Source of the DNA: Collinsella sp.
Lineage (GTDB): Bacteria > Actinomycetota > Coriobacteriia > Coriobacteriales > Coriobacteriaceae
Length of the DNA: 22,523 nucleotides
Assembly: GCA_031295385.1 (NCBI GenBank)
Contig: JAUMOL010000016.1
Location: forward strand, 1-22,523
Direction of reading: 5' to 3'
A model generated the notes under the pieces. That model did no database searches, was not told the DNA's origin, and saw only the letters and a program-made list of their open reading frames with translations. Positions 1-5,759 of this stretch are shown here, piece by piece. Every line of letters begins with the position of its first letter. The stretch's first letter is position 1. Both the position numbers and the translations under genes were made by a program.

Positions 1-51
1 CGACTCGAATTCTTGACGGCCTGAACAATCGTCAATATCGGTCGGAGGGGT

Positions 52-134
52 GGCTTTGTAAAGCCGTTTGTCTCCACCCGCGTAGCGGGTGGTTTAAAGC
101 TGGCCGCTGCGCGGCCAGCAGACTAAAGTCTTGA
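52..134. mobile_element. Hairpin cluster, possible right end of an IS200/IS605-type (TnpB) element
   Basis: Four inverted repeats lie back to back: GGCTTT/AAAGCC (52-65), CCACCCGC/GCGGGTGG (74-92), CTGGCCGC/GCGGCCAG (100-118) and GACT/AGTC (121-130), ending in TCTTGAA. Sub-terminal hairpins ending in a short TTGA-like motif are typical of IS200/IS605-family ends and of the 3' part of TnpB guide RNAs. No transposase or TnpB is visible, because any such gene would lie to the left of the window. The mobile-element call is therefore an inference; a structured untranslated region or an intergenic repeat is also possible. Confidence 0.35.
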
Positions 135-174
135 AAAAAATAAAGGGATAGGGCCACGCGGCCCTATCCCTTTT
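134..174 (-). terminator. Rho-independent terminator of the IIB/VOC transcript
   Basis: A perfect stem AAAGGGATAGGGCC / GGCCCTATCCCTTT spans 142-173 with a four-base loop. Read on the minus strand it is followed by a T-rich run (complement of the A-run at 134-140), right after the stop codon of the VOC gene at 198. The plus strand also has a short T-run after the stem, so it may work in both directions. Confidence 0.85.
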
Positions 175-197
175 TGCTAGCTATGGCAGCTTGTGCG

Positions 198-572
198 CTA
201 CTCGCGGCACAGATGCACGGCGAAACCGGCGAACTCGCGCTTAAAGTACACGAGCTTGGTACCACCGTCGGGCAGCAGCGCGCGCGACTCTTCGTTGACC
301 TCGAGCCCGCGCTCGGCAAACCACTTCTCAGCTGCATCGATGTCGTTAACGGCAAAGCCGATGTGGCCCTTGGCGCCACGACCGTTCTGCTTCATGATCT
401 CGACCAGCGAATCGTTGAAGTACGAAACCGGGGTCTCGATGACGGGCAGGCCCATCATCGTCGAGAACAGCTCCGCGATCTCCAGGGCGTCTGCCGGGTC
501 GGTGGCGTTAATGCCCACATGGGCAACGCGCATGCCAAAGAGCTCGACCGGGTTGACGTTCTGCTCACTCAT
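198..572 (-). CDS. VOC-family (glyoxalase/dioxygenase-fold) protein
   Basis: The 124-residue protein has the paired beta-alpha-beta-beta-beta pattern of the vicinal oxygen chelate fold. It begins near MRVAHVGINATDPADALEIA, has a middle GHIGFAVNDIDAAEKWFAERG and ends FAVHLCRE. His19 of the first strand, His70 and the late Glu/His residues are candidate metal ligands. Family members are glyoxalases, epimerases, dioxygenases or resistance proteins, and the substrate cannot be read from the sequence. It lies 11 nt downstream of a galactitol-type PTS IIB gene and shares its terminator, which suggests a role in handling the same sugar or its product. The start at 572 is chosen because the open frame extends further upstream only by overlapping the IIB gene. 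Family call firm, function unknown. Confidence 0.8.
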   Translation of the reverse strand: MSEQNVNPVELFGMRVAHVGINATDPADALEIAELFSTMMGLPVIETPVSYFNDSLVEIMKQNGRGAKGHIGFAVNDIDAAEKWFAERGLEVNEESRALLPDGGTKLVYFKREFAGFAVHLCRE

Positions 573-583
573 ACAGGCAGTGC

Positions 584-871
584 CTACTGAGCCATGACGT
601 CGAGAACGGCCTTCTCGGCAGCGACGCGGTTCATGCCGGTCATGAAGGGCACGCCGCTCACGTACGGGCAGGTGAGGCCTTCGGGGGCAACGGTGGTGGC
701 GATCAGCAGGTCGGCGCCCTCGTCGCAGTAGTCCTTGGCCTCGGAGATGGCGCACTGCACGATCTCGTACTTGTCGGCGTAACCGTTGGCGTCGAGCAAG
801 GTGGCGACCTTCTGGGCAACGAGTGTGGAAGTAGCAGCGCCAGCACCGCAAGCCAAAACGATCTTCTTCAT
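584..871 (-). CDS. PTS system IIB component, galactitol (GatB) type
   Basis: This 95-residue cytoplasmic phosphocarrier has the IIB fold of the galactitol family. It starts MKKIVLACGAGAATSTLVA, where Cys8 in the P-loop-like CGAGAATST is the expected phosphorylated cysteine. IIB takes phosphate from IIA and passes it to the sugar bound by IIC. The length matches GatB. A clear AGGGAGA ribosome binding site (880-886) supports the ATG at 871. It is the first gene of a two-gene unit with the VOC protein, and no IIA or IIC of the same family is present here. It may therefore work with components encoded elsewhere, or be a regulatory leftover. The sugar specificity is not proven. Confidence 0.88.
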   Translation of the reverse strand: MKKIVLACGAGAATSTLVAQKVATLLDANGYADKYEIVQCAISEAKDYCDEGADLLIATTVAPEGLTCPYVSGVPFMTGMNRVAAEKAVLDVMAQ

Positions 872-973
872 AGGTAATGTCTCCCTTCATGGTTTACTTT
901 AGGTAAGTGTACCGCAGCGAGCGATGGCACTCAGCCTCGATGAGCTTTTATGCCAGTTTGCTTGCACGCTGCG

Positions 974-979
974 TATAAT
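974..979 (+). promoter_or_regulatory. Candidate -10 box (TATAAT)
   Basis: A consensus TATAAT sits about 56 nt before the ATG of the gene at 1035, in the 163-nt space between divergent genes. No good -35 hexamer is found at 16-18 bp spacing (TGCCAG is the best), so the call rests on the -10 alone. Confidence 0.4.
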
Positions 980-1034
980 ACATCTAGTACGTGTTGTCAT
1001 ACCGCTCGCTTTAAGAGCGACTAAGGACTCTGAA

Positions 1035-1658
1035 ATGCCCGATTCCCGCACCCTCTGGACCGCCGTCGTTATCATCTGCATCGCCGTGTCGGTGTTCTTT
1101 AGCGTCAAAAAACGCACCACGTTCAAGCGTCTGCAGCAGTTGATGGCCGCCAAGCAGTGGGACGAGTTCGATCGTTTGCTCGACGGCAAACTCACCAGCA
1201 TGCTGTACCCACGCTACAACCGCGACTACCTGCGCCTGAACTCCTATCTGCTGCGCGAGGACCACGAGCGTGCCAGCGAGATGTTCGACCTGCTGCTGGG
1301 GCTCAACCTCCCCAAGATGCAGCGCGTCGACCTGGTGATCAAAGCCTTTAACTACTATGTTGGCCAGAAGGACCGCAAAAAGTCCAAGGAGTTGCTGCAC
1401 GAGATCAAGGGCTTTGAGGGCGGTCAGGCCGAGGCAGTTGCGCACGAGTGCCAGCTGATGTACGACACGATGATCCTCAAGCGCCACAACGACATTCCCG
1501 AGCTGGAGCGCATGCTCGAGGATGTCGGCGACGACCCGGTCAAGCGCTGCCGCTTGGAGTACCTGCTGGCCCTGCAGTACCAGAACAAGGGCGACGAAGC
1601 CAAGTTCCAGGAGTTCCTGGAGAAGTCGGGCCAACACTCGATGGCCGTCAACGCGTAA
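1035..1658 (+). CDS. Membrane-anchored TPR-like hypothetical protein
   Basis: The protein is 207 residues with one N-terminal membrane segment (about residues 7-23, LWTAVVIICIAVSVFF), then a basic stretch (KKRTTFKR) and an all-helical body. The body has helix pairs resembling tetratricopeptide repeats, for example DYLRLNSYLLREDHERASEM and LEYLLALQYQNKGDEAKFQE. This suggests a protein tethered to the inner face of the membrane that binds partners through its helical repeats. I do not recognise a named family. The ATG at 1035 is preferred over the upstream in-frame ATG at 924 because AAGGA lies 7 nt before it and the earlier residues are not protein-like and would overlap the promoter region. 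It stands alone, divergent from the IIB gene and directly ahead of tRNA-Leu. Confidence 0.75.
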   Translation: MPDSRTLWTAVVIICIAVSVFFSVKKRTTFKRLQQLMAAKQWDEFDRLLDGKLTSMLYPRYNRDYLRLNSYLLREDHERASEMFDLLLGLNLPKMQRVDLVIKAFNYYVGQKDRKKSKELLHEIKGFEGGQAEAVAHECQLMYDTMILKRHNDIPELERMLEDVGDDPVKRCRLEYLLALQYQNKGDEAKFQEFLEKSGQHSMAVNA

Positions 1659-1689
1659 CGGACGGCTTGTGCTAGACTTCTAGTCTCAC

Positions 1690-1774
1690 GGGGGCGTGGC
1701 GGAATTGGCATACGCAGGAGACTTAAAATCTCTCGCCGCAAGGATTGTGGGTTCGAGTCCCACCGCCCCTACCA
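1690..1774 (+). tRNA. tRNA-Leu (anticodon UAA)
   Basis: The 85-nt gene has acceptor stem GGGGGCG (1690-1696) pairing with CGCCCCT (1764-1770) and an encoded CCA (1772-1774). The anticodon loop CTTAAAA carries TAA at 1724-1726, between GGAGA and TCTCT. There is an extended variable region typical of class II tRNAs, and the T-arm GTGGG-TTCGAGT-CCCAC spans 1747-1763. The first acceptor pair is a G-T wobble. It decodes UUA (and UUG by wobble), a rare codon in a high-GC genome. Confidence 0.95.
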
Positions 1775-1785
1775 TATGGAGCTTT

Positions 1786-1824
1786 CGGGCCCGTGTCCCC
1801 CAGGGATGCGGGCTCGCTTCTTTT
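1786..1824 (+). terminator. Terminator of tRNA-Leu (copy A)
   Basis: A 14-bp stem (1786-1799 with 1803-1816, three G-T pairs) is capped by CCA and followed by CTTCTTTT. It starts 12 nt after the tRNA CCA end. It is the more degenerate of the two copies in this region. Confidence 0.8.
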
Positions 1825-1831
1825 AGATGCC

Positions 1832-1970
1832 GGTGGGACTCGAACCCGCGAGGGGGCGAGCGTCAAGCGGACGCGCAGCGTCCGCAGCGAGCCGGCGAGG
1901 GCGCCGACAGGCGGCCGAAGCCGGTGCGTATTTGCGCAGCAAATACGCAGACGTCCCACCGCCCCTACCA
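1832..1970 (+). other. Structured insert with a tRNA-like acceptor pair, possible ncRNA or pseudo-tRNA
   Basis: The segment begins with a 16-nt exact reverse complement (1832-1847) of the tRNA-Leu T-arm at 1749-1764. It then has GGGGGCG (1852-1858), the same seven bases as the tRNA-Leu acceptor 5' strand. This can pair with CGCCCCT at 1960-1966, which is followed by ACCA as in a mature tRNA. Between them are two perfect hairpins, GCGGACGC/GCGTCCGC (1868-1886) and GCGTATTTGC/GCAAATACGC (1926-1948). An alternative long-range pair is GGTGGGAC (1832-1839) with GTCCCACC (1953-1960). There is no anticodon arm and no believable coding frame, so it is not a working tRNA. Whether it is transcribed is unknown. 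Confidence 0.4.
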
Positions 1971-1981
1971 TTTGGTTTTTA

Positions 1982-2020
1982 CGAGCCCGCGTCCCCCAGG
2001 GATGCGGGCTCGTTTCTTTT
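1982..2020 (+). terminator. Rho-independent terminator (copy B)
   Basis: A 14-bp stem CGAGCCCGCGTCCC / GGGATGCGGGCTCG (one G-T pair) with a CCA loop is followed by TTTCTTTT. It is stronger than copy A and would end any transcript that reads through the first terminator and the structured insert. Confidence 0.85.
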
Positions 2021-2040
2021 ACACGCCGGCGGGGCTCTAA

Positions 2041-2105
2041 GTTGCGGTGGAATAGATCCTGTTTATACCGTTTACCAGCTTATTTAGGAACTATTTCACC
2101 GCAAC
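2041..2105. repeat. 15-bp inverted repeat pair with 35-nt spacer, MITE-like
   Basis: GTTGCGGTGGAATAG (2041-2055) is the reverse complement of CTATTTCACCGCAAC (2091-2105) with one mismatch. The interior is AT-rich, unlike the flanks. It lies between the tRNA region and the 3' end of the minus-strand Ppx/GppA gene. It has no U-tract and is not a terminator. A small non-autonomous repeat is the likeliest reading, but no target duplication was identified. Confidence 0.5.
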
Positions 2106-2119
2106 TCAGAGGAAGACGG

Positions 2120-3121
2120 TTAAAGAGCACTCAGGCTCGGGGTCCAGCCGATGGTGGGGGTTGCACCGTCGAGAACCTCGTTGATGGTGGCGGCCATGCC
2201 GGCGAGTAAGCTGTTCTCGCTTACAGTGAGCGTCTTGTAGCCGCCGGCACGCATGAGCTCGCGAATCACCACGGCGCCAGCCAAGATCACGCCCGCACGC
2301 TTGGGCTGCACGCCCGGCAGCGCGGCAATGCCTGCGACATCCAGCGCGGACATGCGCTCGATAGCGGCCGAAATCTGTTCCATCGAAAGCTCGCGCAGGT
2401 GCACAAAGCTCGAGTCGTACGGCTCCAGCTCGTGAACCAGCGCCACGAGCGTGGTAACGGTGCCACCCACCGCGACCAAGCGCTCGGCACGCTCAAAATC
2501 GACGGGCAAGCTCCCGAAATAGGCAGCGAACTGCTCGCCCGCCCAGTTGGCAGCGGCAGCAAGCTCGCCGTCCGCAGGCGGCAGCGCCGAGAAAAACCGC
2601 TCGGTCACGCGGCGACAACCGATGTCCAGCGAGCGCGTTCCCTCCAGTGCAAAGACGCCGCGCTCCGGCGCATAGACGCCCGTCGCGAGCTCCGTGGATC
2701 CGCCACCCGAATCGGCAACAATGATGCGCTCGCCGGCAAAGTCGTGCGCCACGCCAAAAAACGTCAGGCGTGCCTCGACCTCGCCCGGAATCACCTGCGG
2801 TTCGAGCCCCAGATCGCGCAGGCCGTCCAGCAGCAGCGCGGCATTGGACGCATCGCGCGCGGCGCTCGTGCACGTGGTGCAGATGCACGCGGCCTCAAAG
2901 GCACGGGCCTCATCCACAAACATGCGACACGCAGCGAGCACACGCTCGACAGCCGCCTCGCAAAAGCGACCCGTCGCGTCCACACCCTCGCCCAGGTCGG
3001 TAATCTCGGTGTGCTTGGACGATTCCACGATCGCCCCGCCCTCGACCTGGGCCAACACCAGTCGCGACGACACCGTTCCCAGATCGATCGCCGCCACCTT
3101 ATATCGTTTGCAATCTGCCAT
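2120..3121 (-). CDS. ppx: Ppx/GppA-family phosphatase (exopolyphosphatase / pppGpp phosphohydrolase)
   Basis: The 333-residue protein has the ASKHA-type fold of the Ppx/GppA family. The phosphate-1 loop is AAIDLGTVSSRLVLA near residues 10-24, the catalytic glutamate is in PGEVEARLTFFG, the phosphate-2 loop is ADSGGGSTELA, and the adenosine-like motif is VAVGGTVTTLVAL. Members release phosphate from the end of polyphosphate or convert pppGpp to ppGpp. The short form without a C-terminal HD domain is common in Actinobacteria, and sequence alone does not say which substrate is used. GGAGGGG about 9 nt upstream supports the ATG at 3121. It follows the DivIC-like gene by 20 nt and probably shares its transcript. 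The gene symbol marks the family. Confidence 0.9.
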   Translation of the reverse strand: MADCKRYKVAAIDLGTVSSRLVLAQVEGGAIVESSKHTEITDLGEGVDATGRFCEAAVERVLAACRMFVDEARAFEAACICTTCTSAARDASNAALLLDGLRDLGLEPQVIPGEVEARLTFFGVAHDFAGERIIVADSGGGSTELATGVYAPERGVFALEGTRSLDIGCRRVTERFFSALPPADGELAAAANWAGEQFAAYFGSLPVDFERAERLVAVGGTVTTLVALVHELEPYDSSFVHLRELSMEQISAAIERMSALDVAGIAALPGVQPKRAGVILAGAVVIRELMRAGGYKTLTVSENSLLAGMAATINEVLDGATPTIGWTPSLSAL

Positions 3122-3141
3122 TGCCGGCTCCCCTCCGGGCG

Positions 3142-3903
3142 CTATTTGCCGTTGGACACGACCGTCTGGCCCTCGACACCGTTAAACCCAAACAGCATGT
3201 CGAGCGCCTGGATGTACCACGGGGCGTCCTTACCGACTTCTTCGATTTCCTTGGCAACTTCGCTGGCCTTCTTGGCGTTCGACGACTTCTTGCTCGAAGA
3301 CGAATCCGAATCGTCGTCCAGGCCCTGCACTTCAATCCTCTTCTCGCCGGGCATCACCAGGCCCAAGTCCTCGGATGCCGCGTCCTTGATACCCTCCTCC
3401 GAGAGCAGCTTGTCGACGCTTTTCTGCAGCTCGTCGTTGTACTGCTGGCGAATCTCGACCTGCTTGGCCAAGATATCGCTCGAACGCTTTGCCACGTACA
3501 GATCGCGCACGGGGAAATACAGGCTCACGAGCACCAGGGCAACGACAATGCCGATGAATAGACCTCGCTGAGGACCGTGGGTAAAGTCGTAAATTGCCTT
3601 GACCACTGCGTTGTCGTTGGCGTAGTGCATAAAGTCCGAGCCGGAAAGACGGCTTGAGGGACGGCGCGGCTTGTCGGACGCCTGGACCGAAGGGCGCGAC
3701 GCATGCTTGGAACGCGATGGGCGCACCGGACTATCCGAGGAACTATTTGGCTGAGCATTGGGATGCGAAGTCGCCGGCGAGCTATACCTGGAGCGATCAG
3801 CACCAGCATAACCAGACCCGCCAAGCTGCGCGGTACGCGCACGACGAGACGACGGCTCACGCGAACCGGCGGAATAGTACCTGTTGTCGTAAATCTGATC
3901 CAT
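3142..3903 (-). CDS. DivIC/FtsB-like septum formation initiator protein
   Basis: This bitopic membrane protein of 253 residues has a long polar, Ser/Arg/Pro-rich cytoplasmic N-terminus (1-110) and one membrane span (about 113-131, GLFIGIVVALVLVSLYF). An extracytoplasmic coiled coil follows (about 136-170, KRSSDILAKQVEIRQQYNDE), then the GLVMPGEKRI segment typical of FtsB/DivIC, and a charged Asp/Ser/Lys tail. FtsB/DivIC pairs with FtsL and FtsQ/DivIB to activate septal peptidoglycan synthesis. The disordered N-terminus and the C-terminal extension past about 195 are longer than in the classic proteins. The frame is open further upstream to 4029, but the ATG at 3903 has AAGG nearby and avoids the enolase terminator. 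Its position between enolase and ppx/gppA matches the arrangement known in many Gram-positive bacteria. Confidence 0.85.
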   Translation of the reverse strand: MDQIYDNRYYSAGSREPSSRRARTAQLGGSGYAGADRSRYSSPATSHPNAQPNSSSDSPVRPSRSKHASRPSVQASDKPRRPSSRLSGSDFMHYANDNAVVKAIYDFTHGPQRGLFIGIVVALVLVSLYFPVRDLYVAKRSSDILAKQVEIRQQYNDELQKSVDKLLSEEGIKDAASEDLGLVMPGEKRIEVQGLDDDSDSSSSKKSSNAKKASEVAKEIEEVGKDAPWYIQALDMLFGFNGVEGQTVVSNGK

Positions 3904-3946
3904 GTGCGCCTTGTGCGGTTGAGGTTTGTTTGCGCTAAGTCCTTTA

Positions 3947-3952
3947 GTTATA
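3947..3952 (-). promoter_or_regulatory. Candidate -10 box for the divIC-ppx unit
   Basis: TATAAC on the minus strand lies 43 nt before the DivIC-like start, between that gene and the enolase terminator. No convincing -35 is seen at standard spacing, so this is a weak call. The terminator upstream makes a separate promoter likely. Confidence 0.35.
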
Positions 3953-3994
3953 GCACGAGCGCGCGCAACGCCTTCGGCGGCCCTTGCTCGACAT

Positions 3995-4026
3995 AAAAAA
4001 GGCGCTGAGCCATATGGCCCAGCGCC
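3995..4026 (-). terminator. Rho-independent terminator of enolase
   Basis: GGCGCTG/CAGCGCC forms the base of the stem (4001-4007 with 4020-4026), with GCC/GGC above one mismatch and an ATAT loop. On the minus strand it runs straight into TTTTTTATG. It lies 63 nt after the enolase stop codon. Confidence 0.85.
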
Positions 4027-4089
4027 CAATGGCGGCCATCAGAAGTGGAGCGGAGCCGAGTCAACCCCGCCCCCGCGAGCACCACTTGT

Positions 4090-5379
4090 TTAGCGAATGT
4101 TGTAGAACGCGGTCTTGCCGGCGTAGCGCGCGCTGCCTTCGAGCTCGTCCTCGATGCGGATGAGCTGGTTGTACTTGGCAATACGGTCGCTGCGGCACGG
4201 GGCGCCCGACTTAATCTGGCCGGCGTTGACGCCCACGACCAGGTCGGCAATCGTGGAGTCCTCGGTCTCGCCAGAACGGTGGCTCACGATGCAAGCGTAA
4301 CCGGCCTCCTTGGCGGTTTCGATGGCCTCGAGCGACTCGGTGAGCGTGCCGATCTGGTTGACCTTGACCAGAATCGCGTTGGCAGCGCCCAGTTCGATGC
4401 CCTTCTTGAGGCGCTCGGTGTTGGTGACGAACAAGTCATCGCCCACCAGCTGCACCTTGTTGCCAATGCGACGGGTGAGCTCGACCCAGCCGTCCCAGTC
4501 CTCCTCGGCCATGCCGTCCTCGATGGAGATGATGGGGTAGGTGTCGACGAGCTTCTCCCAGTAATCGACCATCTGGGCGCTCGTGTACTCCACGCCCTCG
4601 CCCTTGAGCTCGTACATACCGGTCTCGGCGTTGTAGAACTCGGTGGACGCCGGGTCCATGGCGTACATGAAGTCGACACCGGGCTTAAAGCCAGCCTTCT
4701 CGACGGCCTTGGTAATGTACTCGAACGGTTCGGCATTGGTTTTGAGGTTGGGCGCGAAGCCGCCCTCGTCGCCCACGCCGCCGCCCAGGCCGGCCTCGTG
4801 CAGCACGCCCTTGAGGGTGTGGTAGACCTCGGCGCACCAGCGCAGGCCTTCGGCAAAGCTCGGGGCGCCCACCGGCATGATCATGAACTCCTGGAAGTCA
4901 ACGTTGTTGTCGGCATGCACGCCGCCGTTGAGGATGTTCATCATGGGTGTGGGCAGCAGGTGAGCGTTGACGCCGCCCAGGTACTGGTACAGCGACAGGC
5001 CCGCCGACTCTGCCGCAGCGCGGGCAACGGCCAGCGACACACCCAGAATGGCGTTGGCGCCGAGCTTGGTCTTGTTGGGCGTACCGTCGGCGGCAATCAG
5101 CGCGGCGTCAATGGCACGCTGATCGAAGGCATCGAGGCCCACGACGGCGTTGGCACACTCGTTGTTGACGTGTTCGACGGCCTGCGAGACGCCCTTGCCC
5201 AGGTAGCGGCCCTTGTCACCGTCGCGCAGCTCGCAAGCTTCGAAAGCGCCGGTCGAAGCGCCCGAAGGCACCATCGCGCGACCGAAGCTGCCGTCCTCGA
5301 GCACGACCTCGACCTCTACGGTGGGGTTGCCGCGGCTGTCGAGCACCTCGCGACCGTAGACATCCAAAATGTCACTCAT
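4090..5379 (-). CDS. eno: Enolase (phosphopyruvate hydratase)
   Basis: The enzyme interconverts 2-phosphoglycerate and phosphoenolpyruvate in glycolysis. At 429 residues it has the standard length and all hallmark segments: VLDSRGNPTVEVEV and SGASTGAFEA at the N-terminus, GDEGGFAPNL with the catalytic glutamate, Mg-binding acids in SIEDGMAEEDWDGW and LVGDDLFVTN, the catalytic lysine in LVKVNQIGTLTE, and the signature SHRSGETEDSTIADL. GAGGGAG precedes the ATG at 5379. It is a single-gene unit with its own terminator. The upstream spacer carries a duplicated 10-bp motif that could be regulatory. It also gives PEP, the phosphate donor of the PTS genes in this window. Confidence 0.98.
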   Translation of the reverse strand: MSDILDVYGREVLDSRGNPTVEVEVVLEDGSFGRAMVPSGASTGAFEACELRDGDKGRYLGKGVSQAVEHVNNECANAVVGLDAFDQRAIDAALIAADGTPNKTKLGANAILGVSLAVARAAAESAGLSLYQYLGGVNAHLLPTPMMNILNGGVHADNNVDFQEFMIMPVGAPSFAEGLRWCAEVYHTLKGVLHEAGLGGGVGDEGGFAPNLKTNAEPFEYITKAVEKAGFKPGVDFMYAMDPASTEFYNAETGMYELKGEGVEYTSAQMVDYWEKLVDTYPIISIEDGMAEEDWDGWVELTRRIGNKVQLVGDDLFVTNTERLKKGIELGAANAILVKVNQIGTLTESLEAIETAKEAGYACIVSHRSGETEDSTIADLVVGVNAGQIKSGAPCRSDRIAKYNQLIRIEDELEGSARYAGKTAFYNIR

Positions 5380-5664
5380 GTTGTCTCCCTCTCACTTGGA
5401 AACGGGTTGAATGCTTGGCGACCGGCCGACCGTGCACCGTCGGTGCGCCTCCGTAAGTTAGCCATGTCGCACTTTTTGCATTATGCCCTAAGTTAGCCGA
5501 GGGATACATATGAATTGGAGAAATCATTCTTTGAGGCGCTTGTTTTTGCACCGAACATTCATCTCTAGAGGTCGCCCCCCCCCACCATTAAATTCTTCTA
5601 TCGGCATACCGTCTTTACCTGGCTTGCGAATGAAAGAGCCAATAATGTACTTTTACATCGTGCA
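5380..5664. promoter_or_regulatory. Enolase upstream region with duplicated TAAGTTAGCC motif; otherwise empty spacer
   Basis: The 380-nt gap between enolase and the divergent ATPase gene holds no convincing gene. Next to enolase are two direct copies of TAAGTTAGCC (5454-5463 and 5489-5498, 35 bp apart), a GCACCG/CGGTGC hairpin (5434-5446) and a CATAAT-like -10 on the minus strand near 5479-5484. From about 5500 the sequence is clearly AT-richer, with a C-run at 5577-5584. This change suggests the junction of an acquired segment. The operator reading of the 10-bp pair is an inference. Confidence 0.35.
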
Positions 5665-5749
5665 AAGTTCTGGATATCGTGCAATTCTAAGGGTCTGAAG
5701 TTCTGGATATCGTGCATAATCAGGTTATAAAAGTTCTGGATATCGTGTA
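5665..5749 (+). repeat. Three 19-bp direct repeats at exact 33-bp period
   Basis: AAGTTCTGGATATCGTGCA occurs at 5665-5683 and 5698-5716, and again at 5731-5749 with C to T at the next-to-last base. The two spacers are each 14 nt and differ in sequence. A lone ATCGTGCA sits just before the first copy (5657-5664). The last copy ends 10 nt before the ATPase start codon and touches its ribosome binding site. The even spacing and position suggest an operator array for a DNA-binding protein, possibly autoregulatory. Three units with 14-nt spacers do not fit CRISPR. Confidence 0.8.
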
Positions 5750-5759
5750 CGAGGTAGCC

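Larger units (their letters stand above)
1757..2028 (+). repeat. Direct duplication of tRNA-Leu 3' end plus terminator
   Basis: Copy A starts at 1757 and copy B at 1953, an offset of 196 bp. Both begin with the identical 18 bases GTCCCACCGCCCCTACCA, which in copy A are the tRNA T-arm half, acceptor strand and CCA. Both then carry a near-identical terminator stem around GTCCCCCAGGGATGCGGGCT and a TTCTTTTA run. Similarity extends for about 70 bp in total. A duplicated tRNA 3' end resembles the attL/attR pair of a tRNA-integrated element, but only about 125 bp of unique sequence lies between the copies. Confidence 0.85.

Noticed and set aside
1696..2209. Long plus-strand frames across tRNA-Leu and the structured insert
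   Set aside because: They read through the tRNA, both terminators and hairpins; GC-rich palindromes keep frames open by chance.
4045..5496. A 483-codon plus-strand frame
   Set aside because: It is the antisense shadow of enolase, which has every family signature.
5510..5698. A 62-codon plus-strand frame with a GAGGG-like site before its ATG
   Set aside because: It runs through a C-run into the 19-bp repeat array and has no protein-like pattern, so I treat it as non-coding spacer.
5657..5749. CRISPR-like array
   Set aside because: There are only three units, spacers of 14 nt and repeats of 19 nt, with no cas genes; an operator array fits better.
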